A DNA stretch of 44,114 nucleotides from Nemertoderma westbladi (GCA_032718475.1 JAUCBJ010003481.1:1-44114); one strand, 5' to 3'. Counted from the stretch's first letter, positions 20,261 through 31,772 are shown. The notes: generated by a model not told the origin, from the sequence alone. Made by a program: numbers and translations.

Positions 20261-21431
20261 GGACACTTCCCCACGAACACTTCCCCCCGGACAGTTCCCC
20301 CCCCCCCGCTCAAGTAGGACACTTCCCCCCCGGACACTTCCCCCCCAGACACTTCCACCTCGGACACTCCCCCCCCCCCCCCGACTGTTCTTAACTTCGC
20401 ACATTCGTATTTTTCATTTTGTAAGGTAAACGGACCGCTTGTATCCAGATAAGTTGTATCCAATTTTCCTTTCGTAGCTCAGAAAGTGATCTTTTGCATC
20501 CCGATTTTACATTTTATATCCAAGTTTTATTTATGGGTTTTATCAATGCAATTACATCGTATTGTTTGCTAATCTTTAAACAATTAATTAGATGACCTAT
20601 AAATTCCATCCCCCGAATGATATACTGTTTTTATTAACTATAGAATTATAATAATTAATTGTTTTAATTATAGGTATTATTATGTAATAGTCTTCTTCAA
20701 ATTGTAGCAGATGGGGATGAATATTATTGTTGCAATCAAAATTATACCTCTCCAGGTTAAAATCGACATGCGTCGACCTGTATTCTATGTTCAGCATTAC
20801 TGACATATTGATATACATATTACTATACATACTATATATAGATATTATACACACTACATTTTAAATTTCCTGGTTACTTGCAATATTTTTAATAGGATTT
20901 TGTTGAATTATATAATATTGTAGTAATTTATATATTAATTTGGTTAACATTCAATACAGCTCCTACTTTAGGCTTAGTCAATTTATTATCTGATGATACA
21001 AACATGAATTGATTATTTCAAAACGGTCTCAAAGTCTTTCACCACGGGCACACAGGGAAATGCCGGGGTTTGGGGGCAGCAGCCCCGAACAAAAGAAGCG
21101 GGGGTTTGGGGGCGGCAGCCTCCAACAAAAGAAGCGGGGGTTTGGGGGCGGCAGCCCCCAATTAAAAGAAAAACAAACAAAATTTGACTATAAAAATGTT
21201 TCTTTTATAATTTTGAAAAAACTTGACTAGATACAACTTGTCCTGTAACCATCTTTAACTTTTGTTTATTGCTTTGATGCACCCAGATTAATTTTAACAC
21301 TTTAACTGTGGGGGAAGTGTCCGGGGGGGAACTGTCCGGGGGGGAACTGTCCGGGGGGAACTGTCCGGGGGGGGGGGGAACTGTCCGGGGGGGAACTGTC
21401 CGGGGGGGAAGTGTCCGGGGGGGAAGTGTCC
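20261..21431. mobile_element. Non-autonomous element bounded by inverted arrays of a GGACACTTCC repeat
   Basis: The left array (20261-20383) repeats ggacacttccccccc and ggacagttcccc variants. The right array (21309-21431) is its reverse complement. A second inverted pair lies inside (gataagttgtatcc at 20448-20461 against 21229-21242). This symmetry suggests a TIR transposon whose ends carry tandem repeats. I found no target duplication and no transposase, so the boundaries and class are tentative. Confidence 0.65.
21064..21170. repeat. 36-bp G-rich tandem repeat, 3 units
   Basis: Three units of cgggggtttgggggcggcag + cccccaacaaaagaag. Each contains a GGGGC-ggca-GCCCC hairpin. The unit is a multiple of 3, so a short RGFGGGSPQQKK-like frame is open by chance. 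Confidence 0.9.
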
Positions 21432-21780
21432 TAGATCCGTTCTATAGATTTAGTAAATCGTATAAATAATTGGTTTTCGGGGCGGCGACAACGTACTGTA
21501 ATGGTGTTATGTTGCACAACATGGATTAACAAGCCATATACTGTATAACAATATAATATACCTACAGATATTAATAAACAGTACTGGAGAATAACTAGAG
21601 TGATGGATAATTTGTAATAACAATAACTGAGAAGCCAATTGCGGGGGTTATTACACAGTTCCATTTTTGATTACTGTTTATTGTTATACAGTACTATGCT
21701 ATGTTTACATATTTTTTCATGTTCACATGTTTTGTTATAGTTTGTACATCGTATCATATTTATCTAGTTTTTATCTTGAG
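21432..21780. other. Unassigned intronic stretch
   Basis: No gene or repeat was recognised. Confidence 0.4.
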
Positions 21781-21782
21781 TT

Positions 21783-22385
21783 ATTATTACCTATGATAAT
21801 TTTTGACCGAGTTTTGAACGCATAGAATAAGAATAGTGCTAATTTCCTTGTGATTGCCTGAGAGTTATTTGATAGCAGAAGCTTGAATTTGTGGGGATTG
21901 GGTCGTTGATGGTACCAATTGTCGATGTACTTGGTACGGAGTTCTGAATATTTGGGACAAACGAGTACAAAATGCAGTTAGTCTTCTATTTGGTTCAGGT
22001 TACATAGTTCGCAAATTCTTTCAATTCGCGGCACCGCCCGGCCTCAATTTGAAAGTCGTGTGATGAACAACGGAATTTAGCTAGAATGTGTCTGAGTCGC
22101 GGTGAGTCTTTTAGGCTGTCCAGATACGGTTTGGTTTCAAAGCTCCTTTTGCTATATAACTGTCCTTTAGGGGATCCGACCAGAGCTCACCATCATCCTT
22201 GCACAAATTGGTCTTTGATAATTTTTTTTACTTTGAACAAAAACTGGCGTTCTGAATTTATCGCTTGGTCTTGCCACACCCAGGATAAACCCAGACTGTT
22301 TATGAGGTCCCTGGTAAGTGACACCCAGTTAACCACTGAGTTGTCGTTCAGTACATCCTGATAGAGAAGATTGTACGTAGAACTG
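21783..22385 (-). pseudogene. LINE C-terminal region with Cys motif, decayed
   Basis: The minus strand gives NSVVNWVSLTRDLINSLGLS and WVWQDQAINSERQFLFKVKK. After two stops come YSKRSFETKPYLDSL, AKFRCSSHDFQIEAGRC and, after a frame change, ERICELCNLNQIED and LHFVLVCPKYSELRTKY. This is the recurrent C-terminus of an abundant invertebrate LINE group, ending in a Cys-X2-Cys...His...Cys motif. The RT core is absent. At least three stops and one frameshift make it a dead 5'-truncated copy lying in GPCR intron 1. Confidence 0.82.
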
Positions 22386-23939
22386 CCAATGTGCTATCAG
22401 ACAATAAACAGAACTTAGCTTCACTCGTCTATTTAATCCCAGTGCGCGAAAACCTTTGTCCTTTAAGATCCATACAATCCAGTGTTCTAAATCCATTCAA
22501 ACCGTACATACCCAATGGCCGGATTCATTTGCTATCACATACAGGTGGATCCTGGACCCTGGACCGATACAAATCGTCCTCAGCAGCCCTAACAACAACT
22601 ACGGTAACACAAAAGAACCTGAATGGAAAAGCAGCAACAAATTGAAGCGAGTCGGGGGACACCAGCGGGCTGCGTAGCCCCGACACCATCTTATGGGATA
22701 CCCGACGTCAAAATTGTTGCAAATAAATATGTATGATGGTACTACAAATACCGAATTTGACCTTACAACCGATGGAGATAGAGACATTTTAAAGTTTCAT
22801 GGGGTCTCCTTCAATGTGACAGGATTACTCCTTTCCTTTTCATAATTGTGGTTGACTATGTGATGCTATTGTCTTTTGACAAACGAATTATAGATGGGGA
22901 GGAAATACAACCAGCTAGCAGCTGTAAAAGTATAGGAAAACCAGCAATACATTTGATGGTCCTCAACATTGCTAATAATCCTCGCAAATATGTACTAAAT
23001 CCAGTCTTGATAATGCAGATGAATGGCTGGAGGTGGAATTGTGTAGGTGGCTGGCAATAAATCCTAGCAGTGTGGTGTGGTCCATATTTTTATGAATGCA
23101 TGTCGGTATTGATGATATATTATATTATTATTTTTTTTTATTATCATTTGATTGCAAAGAACAGCAATAGTTTGCCTTTAGATGGTACAAAAAATTAATA
23201 AAAAATTTAATAATTAATCAACCAATTTTGAATTTTGCCAAATACATGAATAAAGGGCCATTTAGCAATCTGCATTTTTTGCCAGGTAATTCTTTGTCAA
23301 GGAAGTTCTTATGGGGGCGCCATATCAGCCCAGCCATAAGGAAAAAAATGAAAGTCAGAAAAGAATGAAAGACATGGTCTGTCTGAAAATGGAAGAATGC
23401 ATATATCATCCAGTAAGTCCAGTAAGTCTGTAACTTACTGTATCTCCAGCTGAAGATAATAGCGAATAACCATAGAGTATGTTATATTAACTACAGCTGA
23501 TTAGTAATCGCAAGTTAATGTTGTAATAAATACCTTTTATACTTTGAACCCCACAGCCTACTACTAAAATATATGTAGGCTATGCTAAACAATAAAAGGA
23601 CAGCACTCGGAAAACTAGGCTGAACTGCCAAATTAGAGGAGAACAGAGCAGGAAAATGGATTCAATAAATGCTACAGATTAAGCAGGAAGCTGTTGATGC
23701 CTAACATGCATCAACTCAACATGCTGGTTGCAAGAGTCATAAACTACCGAGGTCAAAGCTTATTCATAAGCTAGCGAATGTTTGATAGATAAGCTGCTAA
23801 GTATTAAATGCACTACAACTGTCGAGTGAGCTCGGACAGTGTAAATGAGATCGTTCCAGGCTTCCTGATTCATCATAGTTACCGCAATTCCATTTCTCCC
23901 AAGTCCAGTATCCCTTTATAGTTGGTATCTATATATCAT
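22386..23939. other. Unassigned intronic stretch
   Basis: Several short frames (22391-22645, 22456-22677, 22848-23060) show no recognisable domain. A host exon or old transposon cannot be excluded, but nothing supports either. Confidence 0.35.
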
Positions 23940-25760
23940 AATCCATTCTCCACAGTTGCTATTCTTTCCTTGTATTGTTGCCAGATAAGTAGGTCTGGAA
24001 TGACCTCATGTTTGCTTCTCCACCAGTACCCACAGAAGTTTTGCATTCACGGAGAGTGGTTGATACAGGTGGTATTGTACCATAAATCTCGGCATTTGTT
24101 ATGTGTTGTCTCCAGCTGATTTTTAGGGCTGCCCTTAGTAGTTTTGTATAACAACCATCAATTAATTGTTTAAGTGATTTCATCAGTGTCCTGGTTTCAT
24201 TGCCATATAAAAGTACACTACTTTCCACTGTGGCTCGAAAGACTTTCGTCTTCAGGTGATGAGAGATTGTCAATTGTGGTCAAGTTTCCATCAACATTAA
24301 AAGTTATTTCGGTCTTGGTATCATTAATATGCAATCCAAACTCCTGAGCAGCCCTCTCCACTTTATTATTTAGAAGCTGTGCATCGTCTGGTGTATTAGA
24401 GAGCAAAGCGATGTCATCTGCAAAGTCAGTGGCTGTGACTGTAGTTATCGGATATCTGCTACTTCTGTGTTCTTATGGTATGAATCGCAGATCTTCACCC
24501 TTTGTGCACATCTTCAAAGCGTAATTCAGTACAATTACGAATAGTAATGACATCATGTGTCACCTTGCAGTTGAGAAGAACTCAGTTTCACCATCTGGTG
24601 AGTGGTAGCTTTTGTCACAATATAACAATCAAATGCCACCAGCAGTGACAATTACTTCTGTTATTCCATAAACTCTTGGGATTTCTAGAATTTTACACCT
24701 GTGGAATGAGACAAATGCTTTTGTGAGGTCCCACAAATGTCAGATCTGTAGGAAAGTTCTTTGACTGAATTCCTTCAACCAGCCTCAATAGCGCTGATGT
24801 AATTGTAATTGAGCAGTTACCACAAAAAGACTGATTTCAAAATATGTCGCCATGCGCAGTTTGGTTGTGCGAAATGAATTCCATACAAAGAAATTAATAA
24901 AGTCCCGTGTCTCTATAGGTAGCGTCTTCTCATATATTTTCCTTGTAGGGCTGACCTCGACGTTTTGTGCTTGAAAAAGCCAGGTACTGAAGTGGGCATT
25001 CCATTTCCCAAAACGTTCTTCAGAGCTATCAGCTTTTAGCCGTCCCTTAGCATAACCTTTTCAACCTGAAATCTCATTTGCAGTTTACCATGTAAGTTTT
25101 GTTGTTGTCTGCTGTATGTGAGCAGTTGTTTTTTCTTCAATTTTGTCCTGTATCCATTTCTCCTGGATGATGTTATAAACCAATTTAAGATCTTTCTTAG
25201 CTTTCTCAACCTTGTTGATGTTTTGCTTGTTAGTTGTTCAGTTATTACTTTGTAGGTTTATCTTAAGATCTTCTCTTTTGCAAGTAACCTAAAAGTCTTG
25301 CCATGGCACATACTGCTTTTGTTTGTGTTTCTGGGGACTTGGCTGATTCCTTATCATATTATTTTATTTTATTATCTTATGGTATATTGAATCAGTAGAC
25401 TGCCTAACTTCGTCTATTATCTGAAGGACTTCAAAGCGGTTTTAAACTCCAACTAAATAAGCATCCTTTACTACATTGTCAGTTCTGAGTTTCTCACAGT
25501 CATAGTTGGTCCGCTTGCTTGTCCTGGGTTTGCTGGGTTTGCTGAATCTCAAGCTGACTCTGATCTCTGCTGTCATGATGCTGTCGTCCAAACCAATTTG
25601 AATGGGATGTATACTCGCAGTTAATCATGGTGATCGTACACTTTTGTTTGTAATCCAGCTGAGCTATCCATTAGGGTAATGAAAGGTCCACAGGTGTCTA
25701 AGAGTAAGCACCGATTTCTGTTTGAACTGGTGTTATAGGTATAACCCGTAATGTCTTCTG
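23940..25760 (-). pseudogene. RTE-like LINE reverse transcriptase, decayed
   Basis: Read on the minus strand from 25760: a linker with GQASGPTMTVRNSELT and a Lys/Arg-rich stretch, a degraded QG-region (MMSLLFVIVLNYALKM), DFADDIALLSNTPDDAQLL (motif C, FADD) and HINDTKTEI. Then, in another frame, KTKVFRATVESSVLLYGNET, KQLIDGCYTKLLRAALKISW and TNAEIYGTIPP. This is the RT and C-terminal part of an RTE-like LINE, related to the 6566-7110 fragment. Many stops and frameshifts are present. It fills about 1.8 kb of GPCR intron 1. Confidence 0.83.
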
Positions 25761-25844
25761 GTGTAATTTGCGTGTAATCAGATTACCAGCAATGACCTTA
25801 ACTTTGTGTATCGGAATGTACTTTACAGTACTTTACAAGTCAGG

Positions 25845-26205
25845 GGAAAGTGGCTGAACTCGTTAGCGCTACTGACGAGGTGGCCAAGCAAGCAAACAGT
25901 CAGCCGAAGCCAGAGGCAACCAGGAGGCTCCTCTTTTGATAGCTGTGACCACTGGGTTGGGGTACATGGTACTCATATACATTGGTTTGCTCCCAGTAAT
26001 TTAACTGGTACTCATTTTATCGACCCAAGTGGATGAAAGCCTGAGTGGACCCGAGTGGGTTGAACCTACAACAAATAGATTGCAGGCCCAGTGCTCAGCC
26101 AACTGAGCTACGCTGCATATAGGCTGTAAAATGTGCTTAAAACGATAGTTGAAACCCCGGGTGATGAGCTTCCTCATTTTTTCCCTTTCTGAACAAAATC
26201 ATATT
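25845..26205. mobile_element. Composite: SINE family 1 interrupted by SINE family 2
   Basis: The outer parts match the family 1 SINE at 16364-16650: left ggctgaactcgttagcgcta and ctgacgaggtggcc, right gaaaccccgggtgatgagc and ttctgaacaaaatc. Between them lies a minus-strand family 2 SINE. I could not define an unambiguous target duplication. Confidence 0.6.
25887..26120 (-). mobile_element. tRNA-derived SINE, family 2, complete
   Basis: The minus strand starts GCAGCGTAGCTCAGTTGGCT, with a perfect A box (TAGCTCAGTTGG), and has a B-box-like GGTTCAACCC 40 bp later, the head of a tRNA-derived SINE. The body holds GATAAAATGAGTACCAGT and ATTACTGGGAG, resembling the conserved core of several invertebrate SINEs from memory. 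It ends GGCTTCGGCTGACTGTTTGC. The 17147-17262 copy shares the body. Confidence 0.78.
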
Positions 26206-27487
26206 ATATACTTATAAATTATTTATAAGTCTATTCAGATCTCCATAAAACTTGACTTTTTATTCTGGCTCTGATGCATTATTGGTTGGACTCTAGCAAC
26301 ATATTCTCTTGTCTTGGGATTCACATCAAATTTTGCAACCATGACCCTAGTATTTATAGATTCGATGTTGTTTAAGATCTTAAATTCAAGATCTTGAAGA
26401 TCTGAAGGAAGGGTCTGTAAATAGACGAAGTAATGGCTGCATACTACCAAATGATTTCATTGTACAAGTCATGGGATCCTGTGTAGTAGATTGTTGTGAC
26501 TTGTTTGGGGCCTAGATGCCAAGCGAGTTCGTTGTTAACAGGACAAAGGGGTTCTAATAGTTCTGGATCTTGGGGAAAACTCGGCTAGTTTCATCTTTAA
26601 CTTCCACATATATTGTTCATAAAACGTATAATGGTAAATATAACTCAGCTATTGCCCCGAGTCATGAGGCTTGTGCGGGACAGTGGTACCACACAGGTTG
26701 AAAATTCAGGTTCAGTCTTTGTTCATAATAACTATGGGTTTCGCTGCAAGAACTTCAGTTGATGACCAATTGAGGTACAATATCTAATGTACAATACTAT
26801 ATTGGTGTTCTATCAGGACCACTGGATAAGATAATGTCTGAGTCAAACCTTCTAGGCTCTGATTGGCTGCTATCACTTGCTATAAATTGGTTGAGTAGCA
26901 TTGGCAATATATGACTAATCGTTGTTTGGGTAATTTAATCCCTGGCATTCCCTCTAGATACTTAGCATAGATATATTAGAGGTTCGTCTATAGCAACTAG
27001 CCACTGTGCAACTCTATGAACAATTGATGAACAATATAACGCAGTTACTGTTTGACATTGGCATAGCTTGTGCAACATGTGATTGTGACTTTTTTTATTG
27101 ACCCTTTTCTTAAGGCCTCAATTACTACCTTGACTTTATTAGCTAACAATACCCTAATTGGTGGGTGATAATAACTGTCGTAAAATGGCTGATGGCTAAA
27201 AAGGTGATAATTAAATTTTGGCTAATAAGGTGGCATATTGGTTTCTGAGGTGATGAAATGCATATAGGGATAATCCCATAACAGTCATTTAGGCTAGACC
27301 TCAAGTTTTTACCACAACAACTTGGGATAACTTTGAACAACATTTTGGGTAGTTAATTTAGGCATATGATATATTGGACGTCATTATGTATGACAGCAAT
27401 ATAATTATTATAAACTATCTATCGATTTATATCTAATATATAAATCACATATATATACAAGATTAACAATAATCGTTTATTTTCCAG
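26206..27487. other. Unassigned end of GPCR intron 1
   Basis: A minus-strand frame at 26235-26450 (VARVQPIMHQ near its end) is not recognised. The rest looks non-coding and ends in the acceptor tttattttccag at 27476-27487. Confidence 0.4.
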
Positions 27488-27627
27488 GTAATATATTTAC
27501 CATTATTACCATATCATTTAACCAGAAGTTGCGCCATCTGACGAGCAATCATTACCTTCTTGCGCTGGCGATCTCAGACCTTTTGGTTATGGTTTTGTTG
27601 GTTGGAATTGATTGTATAATTGTGGAA
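27488..27627 (+). CDS. Class A GPCR exon: end of TM1, first loop, TM2
   Basis: After the acceptor ttttccag the frame reads (G)NIFTIITISFNQKLRHLTS and NHYLLALAISDLLVMVLLVG, then IDCIIVE and the donor gaa|gtgagt. It shows the TM1 Gly-Asn pair, a basic first intracellular loop and the TM2 signature LALAISD with the conserved Asp (2.50). The exon enters in phase 1 and leaves in phase 0. Intron 2 is 380 bp. Confidence 0.92.
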
Positions 27628-28007
27628 GTGAGTCACTCAATATTTATTTTAAAATTTAACTTTGTAAACCAGTTTGTAAAGAAAGCCTTTCTTTTATTTT
27701 CTAGATTTCGATTTCAGTTCGATTAACAAAGTATGAATTATAAAATAGTTAATACAAATAAATATTTTATTGTTTTATGTGATTTAACATTCATAGATTG
27801 TATAAATTTATAATTTTTAATTTTATTTTCTCGTTAAAATAGTTCTTACTGTCTTGTAATATTTTGTATTAAATATTACAAACGCCACTTAATAAATTAA
27901 TCAATTAATTACTTAAATAACTTTTTTGGTGATGCCCCTGCCTCCTGGCCTTGATCACGAGTTTCCCTGACGCATTGCAATCGCTTTATTATTACATATG
28001 TTTTCAG

Positions 28008-28176
28008 TACGTCGATGATCACCTGTGGCTATACGGTTACTGGTGCCCTTTGGTTCATGTTATTCAGTATATTGGAATAAACACCAGTGTATGGCTGGTC
28101 GTCGCATTCAGTTTGGAACGCTATATAGCTGTGTGTTTCCCATTGTACAGGAGGTCTTGGTGCACTATATCAAAAG
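28008..28176 (+). CDS. Class A GPCR exon: first extracellular loop, TM3, ERY motif
   Basis: After acceptor ttttcag the frame reads YVDDHLWLYGYWCPLVHVIQ, then YIGINTSVWLVVAFSLERYI and AVCFPLYRRSWCTISK, ending one base into a codon before gttagt. It contains the TM3 disulfide Cys (W-C), the TM3 helix, ERY (the DRY-class motif) and the second-loop AVCFPL. WCTISK resembles the CT(F/P)xRA start of TM4 in peptide receptors (TRH/FMRFamide-receptor-like). Phase 0 entry matches the previous exon. The ligand cannot be told from these exons. Confidence 0.92.
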
Positions 28177-28623
28177 GTTAGTCTCTTATTATCACAAAAT
28201 GAAGTATTGCATACTTTATTCTTAAATAAATGATAATTTTTATTCCTTGATGATGATTAGAATAATTGGAATCACAGTAACTATGGAAGCAATATGGTAA
28301 ACTGCAGCAGTTCAGTTTCTTGTAAATCTATAAATTGTTCACTACATTCTCGACTTTTGTAACCACACATTGCATTGAATGTGAAATCGGATATATTTTG
28401 TTTCCATATATATCAGCTAATCAACCATACCATGTGACTTAATGTAACGGTGAAATAAATTCCCCCCACCTAGACGTCACTGCTGTGCGCAACAAATGTT
28501 ATAATTAAAAGCATTACCCTACCGGTCGCATTTGTCTATGAGTGTAACTGTCCTGCCTAAATTAATAGTTAGAGTGTATAATTAATCATTGTGGCCGTGA
28601 TTGTTCATGATTAATTTATCAGG
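28177..28623. other. Start of GPCR intron 3, unassigned
   Basis: It begins with the donor gttagt. No TM4 exon was recognised here or later in the window. Confidence 0.45.
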
Positions 28624-29226
28624 ACTTATCATGAGACTAGACTTGGACTGCAATTGAAGGAGCAAAATGAATTACTACTGCAAATTAATGGTGAGACTAT
28701 AGGGAAAAATAGTAAAATTGACATACCAGTACATGACAATCGATATACAGCGGTTTATGTCTCCGGCTTACCTATAAATACCAGTGTAGTGATGCAATCT
28801 AAAACTGGTATTCGACCCATAAATGTTTGGATAATTGGAAAACGTAGGGAAATAAAGGATGTTAAAGTTACAGTGGAAGAAAAGCACCAAAAATTATTCT
28901 TGAACAAAGCCATGTGGCCTGGGAAAAATTCCATGGTGAGAGAGTTCTTAGACAACAAGAAGAATGGGACAAGACTTAATGATGAAAGACGGAACTTCAG
29001 ACTGAGTTAAGGAAAGTTTTTGAACCGTCAAAACTTGTATTACAATCATCAGAATCATTATAAAAATCTACAAAGACCAAACTACAATCCAGGACATGGG
29101 AATGGAGGGAGGGTACACATTACTATTACAATAATAGGTACCCATTACTTATAAATAAACGTAATGGACATCATCACCTTCGTTCATTCCATTCACATAA
29201 TGACCATTCACATAATTCTAGTGAAT
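28624..29226 (+). pseudogene. Unrecognised decayed ORF with Asn/His-rich tail
   Basis: A frame open from about 28624 (RTYHETRLGLQLKEQNELLL) continues with HDNRYTAVYVSGLPINTSVV, GIRPINVWIIGKRREI and KAMWPGKNSMVREFLDNKK to a TAA at 29008. The same frame then continues with NLYYNHQNHYKNLQRPNYNP. A one-base shift near a G run (about 29105) leads to YPLLINKRNGHHHLRSFHSH. Composition bias crosses both breaks, so this looks like one decayed protein of about 200 residues with a basic Asn/His/Tyr-rich tail. That would suit a nucleic-acid-binding ORF1/Gag-like protein, but I do not recognise the family. Confidence 0.5.
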
Positions 29227-29579
29227 ATCTCTAAGAAGATAGGCAAAGACATCTACAGTGATATCAAAGGCCAACTACAATTTTGAGTAATCAGATTGTT
29301 GAAAGTAATGCCATCAAAGATCGGAAAATCCGGGGTTATAGTAACTATTTTTAAGCAACATTCTTTCAGGGTATATATATAAATTTATTGACAAATATTT
29401 CACAAATAGCACGGGCACAATAACAATCAACTAATAAGGGCAACTCATAAATTTGAAATACAAATTACAAATGACTATAACATAACAATAATTGTCCAAA
29501 ATAATATTACTTCCATATATTCCTTAGAAAAGTGTATGTAAATTTCAAACTATGTACATTTAATTGTCTCACTTACTAC

Positions 29580-30272
29580 CTACGGGAATATTTTTTCCAC
29601 TTCAAAACAGAATGAACATAACGTATGATGTGCTGCACCATCGAAAAGGGCGTTCACAGAGCTGAATTTAGTGAGGCCGAACCTTTCGCATAATTTTCTA
29701 GTTATAGGGCAATTAACCAAAACATGTTCCTCGTTTTGTACTGTGGTGAGGTCGCAAGAACATACTCGGTCGCTGGGTGGCGTACGAGTCCACCTTCCCT
29801 TCTCGCTACGCAGAGAATGTGAAAAGGTACGGAACCGTGTAAACGACCTACGTTTGAAGTCGGGGATGTATTCAGTGGAATTATAGTATATCGAGTGGAC
29901 GGAGAGACTGGGATTAAGGACATCACGGTATTGACTAAACTTTGTTGCAGCGATCGGTTTTACCGTAATTTTCAGTTTCACAGTACTGAGGGAAACCTTA
30001 GAAGTTTCAGTCTCTGAGGGTTTACATAATAAATTAAAACTATGGATATTGGAGTCACCGCAAAGTTTAAAAACTTGTTTGATAGGCAAACAATCGTCAG
30101 TGACAGCTGAATATTTCTTAAAAAATCTGCTTTGAGCGTTTAAAATAGTTACCGCTAATGGTTGCAATCCGGATTCCACCAGACAAATATCATTAGGTGT
30201 AGTGATACGAACGCCCAGTAGTGACTTTACTGCTTTCATATACAATGTTTCAATCACCTTGAAAAACTGCAC
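29580..30272 (-). pseudogene. LINE-B ORF2 C-terminal domain
   Basis: This 230-codon frame reads FFKVIETLYMKAVKSLLGVR, then RFRTFSHSLRSEKGRW, RVCSCDLTTVQNEEHVLVNC and a Phe/Cys-rich end. The Cys-X-Cys...His-Val-Leu...Cys pattern is the C-terminal zinc-binding motif of many LINEs. It is in a different frame from the RT segment upstream (frameshift after YLGSPF at about 30352), so it is not expressed as part of a full ORF2. Confidence 0.82.
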
Positions 30273-30351
30273 AAAATATGATAAATTTATTCACAGCATC
30301 GTTACACCTACTAACATGTAAATTTAAAATGGAGGACATTGCACCACTCTC

Positions 30352-30873
30352 TCAAAAAGGCGACCCTAGATACACATAACTGTAACAATGGTCCACAACA
30401 ATATTTTTATATGACATCGGGAGTTTATCTGAATAGCTGCCATTTATTACCAAAAACCTTGTCTTTTTTGTATTTATTACCATACCGTATTCTGTACAGA
30501 AGTCCACAAGCCCTCGAAATTTTGATTCGCAAGTAGCACGAGAGGTTGAAAGGATTACGGAATCGTCCTTCAGTAATAGGATTTGTATAACACCCAGAAA
30601 ACCATCAGTTTGAAAAGCATTTCTTAAATTCAGCACAAGTTGATTTAAATATACACAAAACAGGGTGACTGATGAAGGGGCCCCCTGTTTTACTCCTAAA
30701 CACGAGATTATTATAGCGTCACGCAATATATATTTTGTACACGTATACATGGATTTGATGGCGTATAACATCCGTTTACCGCAGCCAGCGTTACGTAAAA
30801 CTTCTAATAATTTATTGCGTGGCACTAGGTCATAGGCCTTTCGAAAGTCGACGAATAATACAAATAGTTTGAC
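30352..30873 (-). pseudogene. LINE-B ORF2 reverse transcriptase core, second half
   Basis: It continues the frame of the upstream segment after an in-frame TAA (30874-30876). It reads LFVLFVDFRKAYDLVPRNKL (motif A), GVKQGAPSSVTLFCVYLNQL (motif B), LLLKDDSVILSTS (motif C), EYGMVINTKKTRFLVING and YVYLGSPF. Motif C has LKDD where LINEs have (F/Y)ADD: both Asp are kept, but the first two positions are changed. Confidence 0.87.
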
Positions 30874-31755
30874 TTATTTCTGCACAGCGTAACACATTAA
30901 TAACCTAAGTGTTACAATTTGTTCAATACAACCTCTATATTTCCCACAACCCGCCTGACATCTATCAATATTTATCCACCTAAGTAACCGAGTATTAATA
31001 AGACTATCATAAAGCTTAGCAAGTGAGTCGAGTACACTAATTCCTCTGTAGTTATCACAAGACATTCTAGAACCAGAATGTTTATAAAGCACTATTAGCT
31101 TACTGTAGCACCAAGAAATAGGGTAACATGTGTATTCAAATACAACATTGAATAGCGACAATAAGAAGATTAACCAAGATCCTGGTAAGTTAGATATCAA
31201 ACCTAGACTACTCCCCCAGTAGGACTTATTTACTTTTATATCGGCAAGTGACTCAGCAAAATCGTGACATGTGAAGGGGTCGTCTAACTCAGGTATATAT
31301 GGGCAAGATTCAAATTCGATGAAATCGGTGTCCCTAAAGGATTGGGAGTGCTCGGGGTTAAGGAGGTTTTCGAAGTGCGATTTAAACTGAGTGGGTGAAG
31401 GTTGGTCTGTGAGTAAAGTATCATTTCCCTCGTAGATCTGGCCCTTCCAGTTTATGGACCTCCAGATCTGCTTCGCATTGTTACTCTCTAACAACCTTTC
31501 CCATCTCGAGAAATCCTGTCGTTCACTGTGGGTCTGGGTTATTGAGTTCCGTGGTTTCCGGGCAGTACTCCCACATTGGCTGACGGCGTCATTAAAGTAG
31601 CGGGTAGTTACATCGATATCTTCTGATGAGAGGCTGATTACCGACGGTGGTTCCAACATTTCCATTAAGTTATGAAAAAGGTCACAGTCAACCTTGGTAT
31701 GTCGGGGACTGTTCGCATACGTTCGGGATTGATTCTGAGTGCCGGATATACCCAA
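30874..31755 (-). pseudogene. LINE-B ORF2 linker and reverse transcriptase first half
   Basis: This 293-codon frame has the endonuclease-RT linker (WRSINWKGQIYEG), then YPISWCYSKLIVLYKHSG and CDNYRGISVLDSLAKLYDSL (RT motifs 1-2), and ends GKYRGCIEQIVTLRLLMCYA with the stop 30874. It is offset in frame from the APE segment by a frameshift near 31760. Confidence 0.85.
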
Positions 31756-31772
31756 CAGAGAAGAACGGTTTA

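Noticed and set aside
22391-22677. Overlapping plus-strand frames
   Set aside because: No domain, no convincing splice sites, and the frames overlap each other without preference.
26235-26450. 71-aa minus-strand frame possibly an exon
   Set aside because: Acceptor-like sequence precedes part of it, but no family is recognised and it lies antisense in the receptor intron.
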